Assembly: GCA_902780025.1 (NCBI GenBank)
Contig: CACZDV010000006.1
Location: 29,339-93,338, forward strand
DNA from: an uncultured Prevotellaceae bacterium
Lineage (GTDB): Bacteria > Bacteroidota > Bacteroidia > Bacteroidales > Bacteroidaceae
Direction of reading: 5' to 3'
DNA: 64,000 nucleotides
How positions within the stretch are numbered: the first letter of the stretch is position 1; every line of letters begins with the position of its first letter. Positions 44,819 to 53,262 of the stretch are shown in pieces. The notes under the pieces are model-generated. The model searched no databases and had not been told where the DNA came from. It saw only the letters and a program-made list of their open reading frames with translations. Both the position numbers and the translations under genes were made by a program.

Positions 44819-46396
44819 TTACTTCACTACAATTTTCTTACCATTATTAATATACAGTCCCTTTGCAATGGGTTTACCGTTGAGACGGCGGCCGTCGAGG
44901 GTGTAGAAGACCCCATCCAAACCTTCCCGAGGGAAGGTTTCCGATTTCTCCCCCTCGGGGGAGATGGTGAGGGGGGGTACTCCTGTGGTTTCCTCGTCGC
45001 CGAAGTTGAGCACGAAGGCGCGGACGTTGTTACCGAGGTTCACATGGAAGTAGGCACGGAAGGAGTTGATGGTTACGTCGGCACTGGGGTAGTAGAGGTT
45101 GTCGCCCGCACCCAGATAGAGGTTGCTCGCATCGCCGCCCGTGAGCGTCACGGGGGCGTAGTTGCCGCTAAAGGTGCCGCCGGTGAAGTTGACTGGCGTA
45201 GGTGCTTTGCTGCTGATGGTCACGCTTGACTGGCTGTTGAACACGGGGCTGACGAGGGGATTGTGATTGTCGCTGGTCGTCCACTTGATGAGGTAGGGTT
45301 TTCCGGCCACGATGGTCTCAGTCGTCTTGAAATAGAGGTAGAGGATGCCGCTATTAGAGTCGAAGCCCGTCTGGTAAGTGCCGTTCTGGTTGTCAATTAC
45401 CCATTGTTCATTGTCAATTTTCCATTTGTTATCAACGTCGAGCTCCATCACCGTAGCTCCTGCGAGAGAGGAACCCTCGGGCGTTACGTCGAATGGCAAG
45501 CAGAGGGTGTTCCACGAGTCGTCCTTGTAGAGGGTGCGGCCTTGGAGTGTCACGTAAAAGCTCTTGTTTTCGTTGTTGGCGATGATGGTGCTATTGTTCT
45601 GGTTGTCGTATAGGTCCAGACTACCTTCATTGAGCGTGGTGAAGTTGACGCTACTCCATTTGGAGGTCTTGTCGCCCTTCACCGACTGCACGTCGACGAC
45701 ATAGTCGGTCAAGGCGGTGAGGCCGCTCAGGTTATAGGATGTGGTTTCGATGTCTTTGACCTCTGTCATGTCACTCTGTTCGAGGGAAGAGTCATCTTCG
45801 ACGGTCATGTTCACGTAGTCTTCGCCACCTGAGGTAACGGCAAACGTGTAGTGCTTGCCGCCCTTGAAGACGAAGTCGTTCTGTCGGCCACTATTTCCTG
45901 AGACTATCCATACGCGGTCATCAGGCGTGGGGTTGGTGATGCACCAGTCGTAGGTGCCGGCGGGGATGATGATGGTGTCGCTTTTGTTGACGTTAACCAC
46001 GTATGTGGTCTCCAGGTTGCCGTCGGCATACTCAGGTATCTTGTACTCAAATTTAGCATACGTCTCGGTCGACGCATCTACATAGTTGGTCTGTCCACCC
46101 GTTTCGGGGATGACGGTGCCGTAGGTGTTATGATCGGCATCGAGGAGCATCTGATAGCCTGAACCGTCTCCCCCAACATTGTTGGAGACTGAGAGCGTCA
46201 CCTTGGCTTGTCCCACCTTGCCGTAGCGCAGGTTGTAGCTGTCGCCATAGCCCGTCCAGCTGATGGTGGCGGTGTTGGCAGTGGTGCAGGTGGCGGTGAG
46301 GTTGGTGGGAGCTATGTTTTCGCTGACGCCGTCAGCCCATGCCCCCTGCACGACTGCGCACAGCAGGGCGATGACTATAAATAGATACTTTTTCAT
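44819..46396 (-). CDS. Secreted fibronectin-type-III-like protein with C-terminal tail
   Basis: 525 aa from ATG 46396 (alternatives at 46399 and 46417). Signal peptide ends near residue 21 (GAWA). A fibronectin-III-like domain is split around a carbohydrate-binding-like region: NIAPTNLTATCTTANTATISW at the start (split at 20), and YNLSGLTALTDYVVDVQSV later. The second half is an unidentified beta-rich module (SWNTLCLPFDVTPEG). The tail, YTLDGRRL ... GLYINNGKKIVVK, is the Prevotella-type C-terminal signal. Just before it a GC-rich double palindrome is translated as SPEGEKSETFPREG. A period-7 repeat codes for DNEQWVIDNQN. No catalytic domain recognised. Confidence 0.78.
   Translation of the reverse strand: MKKYLFIVIALLCAVVQGAWADGVSENIAPTNLTATCTTANTATISWTGYGDSYNLRYGKVGQAKVTLSVSNNVGGDGSGYQMLLDADHNTYGTVIPETGGQTNYVDASTETYAKFEYKIPEYADGNLETTYVVNVNKSDTIIIPAGTYDWCITNPTPDDRVWIVSGNSGRQNDFVFKGGKHYTFAVTSGGEDYVNMTVEDDSSLEQSDMTEVKDIETTSYNLSGLTALTDYVVDVQSVKGDKTSKWSSVNFTTLNEGSLDLYDNQNNSTIIANNENKSFYVTLQGRTLYKDDSWNTLCLPFDVTPEGSSLAGATVMELDVDNKWKIDNEQWVIDNQNGTYQTGFDSNSGILYLYFKTTETIVAGKPYLIKWTTSDNHNPLVSPVFNSQSSVTISSKAPTPVNFTGGTFSGNYAPVTLTGGDASNLYLGAGDNLYYPSADVTINSFRAYFHVNLGNNVRAFVLNFGDEETTGVPPLTISPEGEKSETFPREGLDGVFYTLDGRRLNGKPIAKGLYINNGKKIVVK
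44918..44963. repeat. Double palindrome inside the fibronectin-type gene
   Basis: AAACCTTCCC-GA-GGGAAGGTTT (44918-44939) and TCTCCCCC-TC-GGGGGAGA (44946-44963). Both are perfect and lie in frame just before the C-terminal tail. Confidence 0.75.
45391..45432. repeat. Period-7 repeat in the fibronectin-type gene
   Basis: Heptamers tgtcaat, tacccat, tgttcat, tgtcaat, tttccat, ttgttat; in frame on the minus strand. Confidence 0.6.
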
Positions 46397-46440
46397 CATT
46401 TTGGGGGAAAGACTCATGTTGAATGCTTTATATTTGGGCG

Positions 46441-46471
46441 CAAAGGTAGCTAAATTTTCGTTAACACCAAA
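46441..46471 (-). promoter_or_regulatory. Promoter of the fibronectin-type gene
   Basis: Minus strand: TTTG (46468-46471), 19 bp, TACCTTTG (46441-46448). Confidence 0.65.
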
Positions 46472-46511
46472 GGTTTCAATCATTTTATTTTTTTTAGTCT
46501 ATGTTTTTTTG

Positions 46512-46519
46512 TATCTTTG
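46512..46519 (+). promoter_or_regulatory. -7 box of C69 peptidase promoter
   Basis: TATCTTTG; the reading frame open further upstream (to 46263) crosses both promoters, so the true start must lie after this box. Confidence 0.6.
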
Positions 46520-46571
46520 CAGCCGAAAGCTATTAATTCAAACTGATAATGAATCAATGACATATAAAGGT

Positions 46572-48290
46572 ATGAAAAGACATTTCCTGTTTGTGCTGGC
46601 AGCCATGCTGTGTGCAGCACTAAACGTGCAGCAATCGGAGGCCTGCACCAATTTTATCGTAGGTAAGAAGGCGTCGGCAGACGGCTCCGTGATTTGCAGT
46701 TATAATGCCGACAGCTATGGTGCCTTCATGTGGCTTTACCACTATCCTGCCGCCAAGCACCAGCCAGGCGAGATGCGTAAGATCTATGAGTGGGATACGA
46801 ACAAGTACCTGGGGGAGATCCCCGAGGCGCAGGAGACGTATAACGTCATCGGTAACATCAACGAGTGGCAGGTGACCATCGGTGAGACGACCTTCGGCGG
46901 TCGTGAGGAGATGGTTGACACGACGGGTGTCATCGACTACGGTTCGCTCATCTACATCGCCCTGCAGCGTTCGAAGACGGCCCGCGAGGCTATTAACGTG
47001 ATGACTTCACTCGTAGAGCAGTATGGCTATTGCTCTGAGGGTGAGACGTTTACTATCTGCGACCCCAACGAGGCCTGGATCATGGAGATGATGGGTGCCT
47101 GGGTGACAGACTCGCTGAAGGCTACGCTGAAGCCTGCTGCCAAGAAGCAGTTGGGACGTACGGTATGGGTGGCTATGCGGGTGCCCGACGACATGATTTG
47201 CGGTCATGCCAATCAGAGCCGCATCACCACGTTCATGCCTGCCAAGAAAGAGAAGAAGGGACAGGAGACCGTGCTGTGGTCGAAGAATGTCGTTTCGTAT
47301 GCCCGCCTGATGGGCTGGTACACGGGCAAGGACCAGGACTTCTCCTACAATGCCGCCTACGCCAAGCCCGACTTCTCAGGCCGTCGTATCTGTGACGCCC
47401 GCGTGTGGCAGTTCTTCAACCGCTATGCCGACGGTATGGATAAGTACATTCCTTGGGCTGAGGGCCGTGATGCCGATGCTGAGGTGATGCCCCTGTGGGT
47501 GAAACCCAACTGCCTGCTCTCTGTTCAGGATGTTCAGGCCGCCATGCGCGACCACTTCGAGGGTACTCCCTTCGACGTCTCTGACCAGTCGAAAGACAAG
47601 AATGACATTGGCGGCGGTATCTGGCAGATGCCTTACCGCGTGACGCCGCTTTACTTCGAGATTGACGGCAAGAAGTGCTTCAACGAGCGTCCCACCTCGA
47701 CGCAGCAGACGGCTTGGACCTTTGTGTCGCAGATGCGCTCGTGGCTGCCGCGCGAGATTGGCGGTTGCTTCTGGTTCGGCAACGACGACCCCAACATGGT
47801 GGCCTATACGCCGGTCTACTGCTGCACTACGCGTCAGCCCGACTGCTACAGCGGTAAGGATGCCGACGACATCACCTTCTCGATGGACAACGCCTTCTGG
47901 GTCGAGAACTGGGTTTCCAATATGGTCTATCCCCGCTATTCAGCCCTGTTCCCTGACCTGAAGCAGGTGCGCGACTCGCTGGAGAGTTCCTACTTTTTCG
48001 GGCAAAAAGGCATCGAGCAGATTGCTCTGAGCAAAGAAGGCGCAGATCGCGTGAACTTCCTGACGAAATATACCTGTATGCAGGCCGACAAGATGATTCA
48101 GCGCTGGCGTCAGCTGGCCACCTTCCTCATTGTGCGTCACAACGACATGGCCGTCCGTCCTGTCGACGAGAAGGGTAATTTCAAGCGTGGCAAGTATGGT
48201 CTTGGTGCTACTGTTCAGCGTCCGGGTATGCCTGAAGGCTTCCGTCGTGAGCTGATCAACCGTACAGGCACAAAGCTCATCAAGCCATAG
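46572..48290 (+). CDS. C69-family dipeptidase, exported
   Basis: 572 aa from ATG 46572 (ATG 46557 also possible). After a signal peptide comes SEACTNFIVGKKASADGSVI; cleavage before Cys25 would expose the N-terminal cysteine nucleophile of the C69/Ntn-hydrolase family. Further typical blocks: CDPNEAWIMEMMG, RVPDDMICGHANQSRI, FWFGNDDPN. It probably digests di- and oligopeptides in the periplasm or outside the cell. The gene stops 9 bp before the stop of the convergent xseB. Confidence 0.9.
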   Translation: MKRHFLFVLAAMLCAALNVQQSEACTNFIVGKKASADGSVICSYNADSYGAFMWLYHYPAAKHQPGEMRKIYEWDTNKYLGEIPEAQETYNVIGNINEWQVTIGETTFGGREEMVDTTGVIDYGSLIYIALQRSKTAREAINVMTSLVEQYGYCSEGETFTICDPNEAWIMEMMGAWVTDSLKATLKPAAKKQLGRTVWVAMRVPDDMICGHANQSRITTFMPAKKEKKGQETVLWSKNVVSYARLMGWYTGKDQDFSYNAAYAKPDFSGRRICDARVWQFFNRYADGMDKYIPWAEGRDADAEVMPLWVKPNCLLSVQDVQAAMRDHFEGTPFDVSDQSKDKNDIGGGIWQMPYRVTPLYFEIDGKKCFNERPTSTQQTAWTFVSQMRSWLPREIGGCFWFGNDDPNMVAYTPVYCCTTRQPDCYSGKDADDITFSMDNAFWVENWVSNMVYPRYSALFPDLKQVRDSLESSYFFGQKGIEQIALSKEGADRVNFLTKYTCMQADKMIQRWRQLATFLIVRHNDMAVRPVDEKGNFKRGKYGLGATVQRPGMPEGFRRELINRTGTKLIKP

Positions 48291-48299
48291 GACGGCGTC

Positions 48300-48497
48300 T
48301 TATTCCTTTCCCTCGGCGAGTATCTTCTTGATATCCTCTTCGGTCTGGGTGAGCTTATTCTTGCAGAACTTAATGAGTTGCTGGGCGCGCTTCAGTTGCT
48401 CGGATATCTGGTCGATGTCGAGTTCGTCGTTTTCCATGCGACGGACGATGGTTTGTAGTTCCGCAAAGGCGGCTTCGTACTTCAATTCTTCGTTCAT
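48300..48497 (-). CDS. xseB: Exodeoxyribonuclease VII small subunit
   Basis: 65 aa, the usual size. YEAAFAELQTIVRRMENDEL ... QISEQLKRAQQLIKFCK is the XseB two-helix pattern. Translation is coupled to xseA by a 4-bp overlap. Confidence 0.93.
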   Translation of the reverse strand: MNEELKYEAAFAELQTIVRRMENDELDIDQISEQLKRAQQLIKFCKNKLTQTEEDIKKILAEGKE

Positions 48498-49705
48498 ATA
48501 ACGGATGATTTGATGGTTCCTTTTTCCAGGCGGGTCTCTATCTTGTCGCCAGGCAGTAACGTCTTGGGATCACGGACGGTATGTCCGTCCTTTAGTGTGA
48601 TACTATAGCCTCGACGGAGCAATAGGGTAGGGTCGAGTGCCTTCAGCTTTTCCTTGAAGAGTTCCAGTCGATGGACTTCGTTCGTCAACTTACGTTCAAC
48701 GAGTGTCGACAGCTGGGTGTTGAGTGTCGACAGTTGGGCTTCCTGTGTCTGGAAGCGCAGTTGGGCGTAGCGGGTGATTCGCTGCTGGGCGTCGTTGAGC
48801 GCATCAAAGACAGCCTGAGCGTGGTCAATGAGAAAAGCAGCTGCCGCTGTCGGCGTTTTTACCCGTTGGTGGCTCACCATGTCGAGGATGCTCTCGTCAC
48901 GGTCGTGGCCGATGCCGGTAATGATGGGTAGCGGGAAGTTCGCCACGTTCTCGGCCAATGCCAAGGTGTCGAAGCCCGACATATCGCTCGTTGCACCGCC
49001 ACCGCGAATGATGACGACGCAGTCGAAGGGGTTAGGCTTATAGGTCTCATGGGACTCATGGGCCATATTGGCCATATTGGCCATATTGGCCTCATAGACA
49101 GCCTCCAGCGCCGCAATGATGCTCTGCTCCACACCTTCCCCCTGCATCGTGGCCGGAAAAAGCTGGGTGCGGAACGTGAAGGGCGAGTCGGCCAGCTGGT
49201 TGCAGAAGTCACCATAGCCCGCAGCCGTCTGACTGCTGATGACGGCGATATTGAGACAAAAGAGGGGCAGACGGAGTTCGCGTTGCAAGTCGAACACACC
49301 TTCTTCCTTCAGCTGGCGGATAATCTCCTGACGGCGGCGGGCCTGGTCGCCAAGGGTGAAGTTAGGGTTGATGTCGGTCACTATCCATGAGAAGCCATAA
49401 GCCTCGTGGAACTGCGGGTAGACCTTCAACAGTACTTTCAAGCCTGCGCGCAACTGTTGTCCGGTGGTACGCTCAAAGTAGGGCTTGACAAGCGCCCACT
49501 TCGATGCCCAGCACTTGGCAGAGGCACGGGCTACGGGTGTAGCGGTGTGGTCGTCACGCTCAATCAGTTCCATATAGCAATGCCCCCGACTCTCTCGACA
49601 CTCGGAGAGTTCGGCTTCCACCCAATATTCATTGGGCATCTCCACCTCAATGAGCTCACGGACGAGCCCGTTGAGTTCCAATAATGAAAGTCTCTTCTCA
49701 CTCAT
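48494..49705 (-). CDS. xseA: Exodeoxyribonuclease VII large subunit
   Basis: 403 aa from ATG 49703-49705 (a GTG at 49723 is possible but lies in a repeat). N-terminal OB-fold (LSLLELNGLVRELIEVEMPN), catalytic domain (VISSQTAAGYGDF, FDCVVIIRGGGATSDMSGFD, ITGIGHDRDESILD) and a C-terminal helical part. A 9-bp tandem repeat (49048-49092) adds NMANMANMA between VYEA and HESHETYKP, in a loop of the catalytic domain. Confidence 0.94.
   Translation of the reverse strand: MSEKRLSLLELNGLVRELIEVEMPNEYWVEAELSECRESRGHCYMELIERDDHTATPVARASAKCWASKWALVKPYFERTTGQQLRAGLKVLLKVYPQFHEAYGFSWIVTDINPNFTLGDQARRRQEIIRQLKEEGVFDLQRELRLPLFCLNIAVISSQTAAGYGDFCNQLADSPFTFRTQLFPATMQGEGVEQSIIAALEAVYEANMANMANMAHESHETYKPNPFDCVVIIRGGGATSDMSGFDTLALAENVANFPLPIITGIGHDRDESILDMVSHQRVKTPTAAAAFLIDHAQAVFDALNDAQQRITRYAQLRFQTQEAQLSTLNTQLSTLVERKLTNEVHRLELFKEKLKALDPTLLLRRGYSITLKDGHTVRDPKTLLPGDKIETRLEKGTIKSSVI
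49048..49092. repeat. Tandem array 5 x 9 bp in xseA
   Basis: tcatgggac, tcatgggcc, then three identical atattggcc units. A multiple of three, so copy-number change would keep the frame. Confidence 0.85.
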
Positions 49706-49797
49706 CACTTCATCACTTCTCACTCATCACTTCATCACTCATCACTTCATCACTTCTCACTCTTCACTCTTCACTCTTCACTCTTCACTTCCTCACT
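49684..49797. repeat. Long period-7/8 repeat between S8 protease and xseA
   Basis: Repeats of cactctt, cactcat and cacttcat over ~110 bp. The array codes for the last residues of the S8 protease (SEEVKSEE), contains its stop codon, and reaches into the xseA start region. Confidence 0.8.
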
Positions 49798-51216
49798 CTC
49801 CAGTTTCCCCATCATATATGCTCGCCAGAAGTCAGGTTTTCCGTAGCCGTAGATGTTGTTGGGAGTCTGGTAATTATCTGATGTCTTACGTATTAGGCTG
49901 ATAATGTCAGTCGCACTCATGTGGGGGAACGACTGCCACAGGCAGGCCACCAGACCGCAAACCACGGGTGTGGAGAACGAGGTGCCCATATCGCGTACAA
50001 TGGTGCCGCGACCGGAGATAAGGGTGGCTGGCGAACCGATGGACATAAGGTCGGGTTTGACGCGTCCGTCCTGGGTGGGGCCTATAGACGAGAATGGTGC
50101 GTTTTGTCCTTCAGGATTGATGGCCCCAACGGTCAGTATCTCATGAGCGTCGGCAGGTACGCAGATCTTCTTCCACGGCCCCATGCCGGTATTTCCTGCC
50201 GAGTTGACCAGTACGATGCCTTTTCGTGCCAACATCGATGCCGTCCGGCTGATGAGTGTCGACTGTCCGTCAAGTTCCTTGTATTCCAGACTACGGTGGG
50301 GCTGGTCGAAGGCATGATAGCCTAAACTGCTGTTGATGACGTCGACTCCTGCCGAGTCAGCCAGTTCGGCGGCCATCGCCCAGTAGTCCTGTTCGACGGG
50401 TTGTTCTGTCAGTTGGTCTTCACAGCGTATCAACCAGTAATGTGCATCAGGGGCTGTGCCCGTCAGGACCTCGGGCGTGTTGGCTGCCATCGCCGACAGT
50501 ACGCGGGTTCCGTGGTCTGTCTCATAGAACAGCCGTTCATCGCCTTGTCCCGGATGTGGCATCAGGGGGTTATGCCATACAAAGTCGCGTATGCCGTCAA
50601 TCTTGATATGGGCGAAAGTCGGGATGCGGTTCACATTCATAAAGCCTCCGTCGAGTACGGCAATGGTCATGCCCTTTCCTGTCAGACGGAGTTCGTGCAG
50701 ACGGTGGCCGTTGAGCATCTCGATCTGCTCTTTCCCCAGTCCGTATCGTTCCTGTTCGACGCTGTCCCATGAATTGAACTCATCGTGGAACTTCTCAAGG
50801 CGTGGCCTTTTGTCGATGGAGTCGGGCGAGAGCCACACCAACTCAGCCTTGCTGATGAAGGGTAGCTGCTTGATGACATCCACTTCCGTCGTGTCTCTGG
50901 TCAGGATGAGGACGGTGTTGTTCCATCGGCTCTTTCCTATGATATCGATACCTCTCTGCAGTCGTATAACTCTCAGATATTTAGGCGATACGGGTAAATC
51001 CGTAGAGTCAAGCTTCAATCCCTGCCGCTGGCGACGCTCTATGGATTTTGGCGAGAGCCATCGGGTAGGGTGCTCCAGCCGATAGGGGGAATCATGCTTG
51101 TCGGTGAGTGTCAACCGATACATATAATGCTTACCGCCAGGGTATTTTATCTTGGTGGCAGCATGGCCGTTGAGGGTCATTATCAAGGGTATCAGTAAGG
51201 TAAAGACGTGTCTCAT
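49771..51216 (-). CDS. S8 (subtilisin) family serine protease, exported
   Basis: 481 aa from ATG 51216. Signal peptide RHVFTLLIPLIMTLNGHA. Prodomain-like region to ~175, then the catalytic domain with D189 (IAVLDGGF), H235 (DHGTRVLSAMAA) and S413 (GTSFSTP); oxyanion region NSAGNTG. No C-terminal sorting domain; instead the chain ends in repeat-encoded SEEVKSEE. The start codon is 5 nt past the -7 box, so the transcript is nearly leaderless. Confidence 0.9.
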   Translation of the reverse strand: MRHVFTLLIPLIMTLNGHAATKIKYPGGKHYMYRLTLTDKHDSPYRLEHPTRWLSPKSIERRQRQGLKLDSTDLPVSPKYLRVIRLQRGIDIIGKSRWNNTVLILTRDTTEVDVIKQLPFISKAELVWLSPDSIDKRPRLEKFHDEFNSWDSVEQERYGLGKEQIEMLNGHRLHELRLTGKGMTIAVLDGGFMNVNRIPTFAHIKIDGIRDFVWHNPLMPHPGQGDERLFYETDHGTRVLSAMAANTPEVLTGTAPDAHYWLIRCEDQLTEQPVEQDYWAMAAELADSAGVDVINSSLGYHAFDQPHRSLEYKELDGQSTLISRTASMLARKGIVLVNSAGNTGMGPWKKICVPADAHEILTVGAINPEGQNAPFSSIGPTQDGRVKPDLMSIGSPATLISGRGTIVRDMGTSFSTPVVCGLVACLWQSFPHMSATDIISLIRKTSDNYQTPNNIYGYGKPDFWRAYMMGKLESEEVKSEE

Positions 51217-51221
51217 GGGTG

Positions 51222-51253
51222 CAAAGGTACGAATAAGTGAGCGAAAAACCAAA
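51222..51253 (-). promoter_or_regulatory. Promoter of S8 protease
   Basis: Minus strand: TTTG (51250-51253), 20 bp, TACCTTTG (51222-51229), followed by CACCC and ATG. Its -33 box lies 5 bp from that of the divergent MATE promoter. Confidence 0.7.
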
Positions 51254-51258
51254 TTTCT

Positions 51259-51290
51259 TTTGGCAGTATCAAGAAAAAAATGTAATTTTG
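51259..51290 (+). promoter_or_regulatory. Promoter of MATE transporter
   Basis: TTTG (51259-51262), 20 bp, TAATTTTG (51283-51290); ATG 9 nt further. Confidence 0.7.
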
Positions 51291-51299
51291 CACATTGAT

Positions 51300-52652
51300 A
51301 TGGATAATATGCAAGCAACACTCGAACTGGGACAGAAGCCTGTCGGCCGTCTGCTGTGGCAATATGCCCTGCCGGCTATTGTGGCTATGACCGCTTCGAG
51401 CCTTTATAACATTATCGACCGTGCCATGATTGGGCAGGTGGTGGGCCCTGAGGCTATTGCCGGTCTGGGCATCACGTTCCCCTTTATGAACTTGAGTGCG
51501 GCCTTTGGTGCTGCCGTCGGTGTGGGTTCCTCGACATGCATCAGCGTGAAGTTAGGACAGAAGGACTACAAGACGGCCGAGAACCTGTTGGGTAACACCG
51601 TGACGCTGAACCTGATTGTCGGTTTCCTGTTCATGGTCGTATGCTTTGTCTTCCTGAACCCCATCCTTCGTTTCTTTGGTGCCAGTGATGCCACGCTGCC
51701 TTATGCCCGCCAGTTTATGGAGATTATCTTAGCTGGTAATGTCATCACGCACATGTACTTCGGAATGAATGCGGTGCTGCGAGCAGCAGGCAAGCCGCGT
51801 CATGCCATGTATGCCACGCTGTTCACCGTGGGCATGAACATCCTGCTGGTCGTGGCCTTCGTCTGGTGGTTCCAGTGGGGCATCCGTGGTGCAGCATTGG
51901 CTACCATCACCTCGCAGTCGATGGCCCTATGCTGGCAGATGCGCATATTCTCGGATAAGCGTGAACTGCTGCACCTGAAGCGCGGCATCTACCGTTTAAA
52001 GGCTAATCTGGTGCGCAATATCATGGCGATAGGCGTGTCGCCCTTCCTGATGCAGACCACTTCGTGTGTCATCGTCATCTTCATGAACAACCAGTTTGTG
52101 CGCTACGGTGGTGACATGGCCGTGGGTGCCTACTCGATAGCCAACTCAATGGCGATGGTGTTCTTCATGTTCGTCATGGGCGTTACCCAGGGCATGCAGC
52201 CCATCGTAGGCTATAACTACGGAGCCGAGAAGTTCGACCGTATGTTGCGTTGTCTGTGGCTGGCCATTGTCGTGGGCACTACCATCCTGCTGATAGGTTG
52301 GTTGATATGTATGCTGTTCCCGCATCAGATAGCCCGTATCTTCACGACAGACCCGACTTTGATTGAGATGTCGGCCCGTGGTATACGGCTTGATATGCTG
52401 GTATTCCCGATTATTGCCTCTCAGGCAGTCATCACGAACTTCTTCCAGTGCATCGGCAAGGTGAAGATATCCATCTTCCTGTCGCTGAGCCGCCAGCTGT
52501 TCATGCTGTTGCCGTTGGCTTACCTGCTGCCGTTCTGGTGGCAGTTGGATGGTGTATGGTACTCCATGCCTTTCAGCGATTTTGGATCGTTTGCCATGAC
52601 ATGGCCTTTGTTATTGTGGTATCTCCGTAAATTCAAGACTTATGCTAAGTAA
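51300..52652 (+). CDS. MATE-family efflux transporter
   Basis: 450 aa with about twelve membrane helices in two homologous halves (LLWQYALPAIVAMTASSLYN near the start, GVSPFLMQTTSCVIVIFMN in the second half). Multidrug and toxin extrusion family, cation-driven; substrate unknown. Start set at ATG 51300 because the longer reading crosses the promoter. The stop overlaps the next gene by 11 bp. Confidence 0.92.
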   Translation: MDNMQATLELGQKPVGRLLWQYALPAIVAMTASSLYNIIDRAMIGQVVGPEAIAGLGITFPFMNLSAAFGAAVGVGSSTCISVKLGQKDYKTAENLLGNTVTLNLIVGFLFMVVCFVFLNPILRFFGASDATLPYARQFMEIILAGNVITHMYFGMNAVLRAAGKPRHAMYATLFTVGMNILLVVAFVWWFQWGIRGAALATITSQSMALCWQMRIFSDKRELLHLKRGIYRLKANLVRNIMAIGVSPFLMQTTSCVIVIFMNNQFVRYGGDMAVGAYSIANSMAMVFFMFVMGVTQGMQPIVGYNYGAEKFDRMLRCLWLAIVVGTTILLIGWLICMLFPHQIARIFTTDPTLIEMSARGIRLDMLVFPIIASQAVITNFFQCIGKVKISIFLSLSRQLFMLLPLAYLLPFWWQLDGVWYSMPFSDFGSFAMTWPLLLWYLRKFKTYAK

Positions 52653-53262
52653 CCATATTATTATTAACGTGGGTCGCCAGTTAGGCAGTGGCGGCCATGA
52701 TATAGGCAGGATGTTGGCTCTTGATTTTGGTGCCAAGTATTACGACAAGGAACTGCTGAACTTGGCGGCTAAGGAAAGTGGGCTCTCCGAGCATTTCTTC
52801 GAGAAGAACGACGAGCACAAGAGTTTCTTCCGTTCGTTCCTCCATTTGCCCAACGGTATGACCGCCAACTACGACCGTCAGGGATTTACGCAGGACTCGT
52901 TCTTCCAGTTCCAGAGCGATGCCATCCGCAAGGCAGCTGACGAAAGCAGTTGCGTGTTTGTGGGTCGATGTGCCGACTATATCCTCCGTGACCGTAAGGA
53001 TGTGGTCAACATCTTCATCACCGCCTCCATGAATTTCCGTATAGAGCAGATTATGGCGAAGCAGGGATTTACGAATCCTCAGCAGGCGCGGCGCTATATT
53101 GAACAGGGAGAGTCGAAACGAGCCGACTACTATAACTACTATACGGGTAAGAAGTGGGGACATGCTGAAAGCTACGACCTCTGTATCGACTCATCGGTCT
53201 TGGGACTGATGGAGACCGAGAAACTCATTGCCACGTTTATCCGCAAACGCTTTGAACTATGA
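52642..53262 (+). CDS. Cytidylate kinase-like protein
   Basis: 206 aa P-loop protein of the cytidylate-kinase-2 type: INVGRQLGSGGHDIGRMLA at the N-terminus, YYDKELLNLAA, CVFVGRCADYIL, RADYYNYYTGKKWG. In Bacteroidales these occur beside true cmk genes and their substrate is not clear. Overlaps MATE by 11 bp and the phosphoesterase by 4 bp. Confidence 0.85.
   Translation: MLSNHIIINVGRQLGSGGHDIGRMLALDFGAKYYDKELLNLAAKESGLSEHFFEKNDEHKSFFRSFLHLPNGMTANYDRQGFTQDSFFQFQSDAIRKAADESSCVFVGRCADYILRDRKDVVNIFITASMNFRIEQIMAKQGFTNPQQARRYIEQGESKRADYYNYYTGKKWGHAESYDLCIDSSVLGLMETEKLIATFIRKRFEL

Noticed and set aside
46263-46571. N-terminal extension of the C69 peptidase
   Set aside because: It would cross the divergent promoters and bury the signal peptide and catalytic cysteine.
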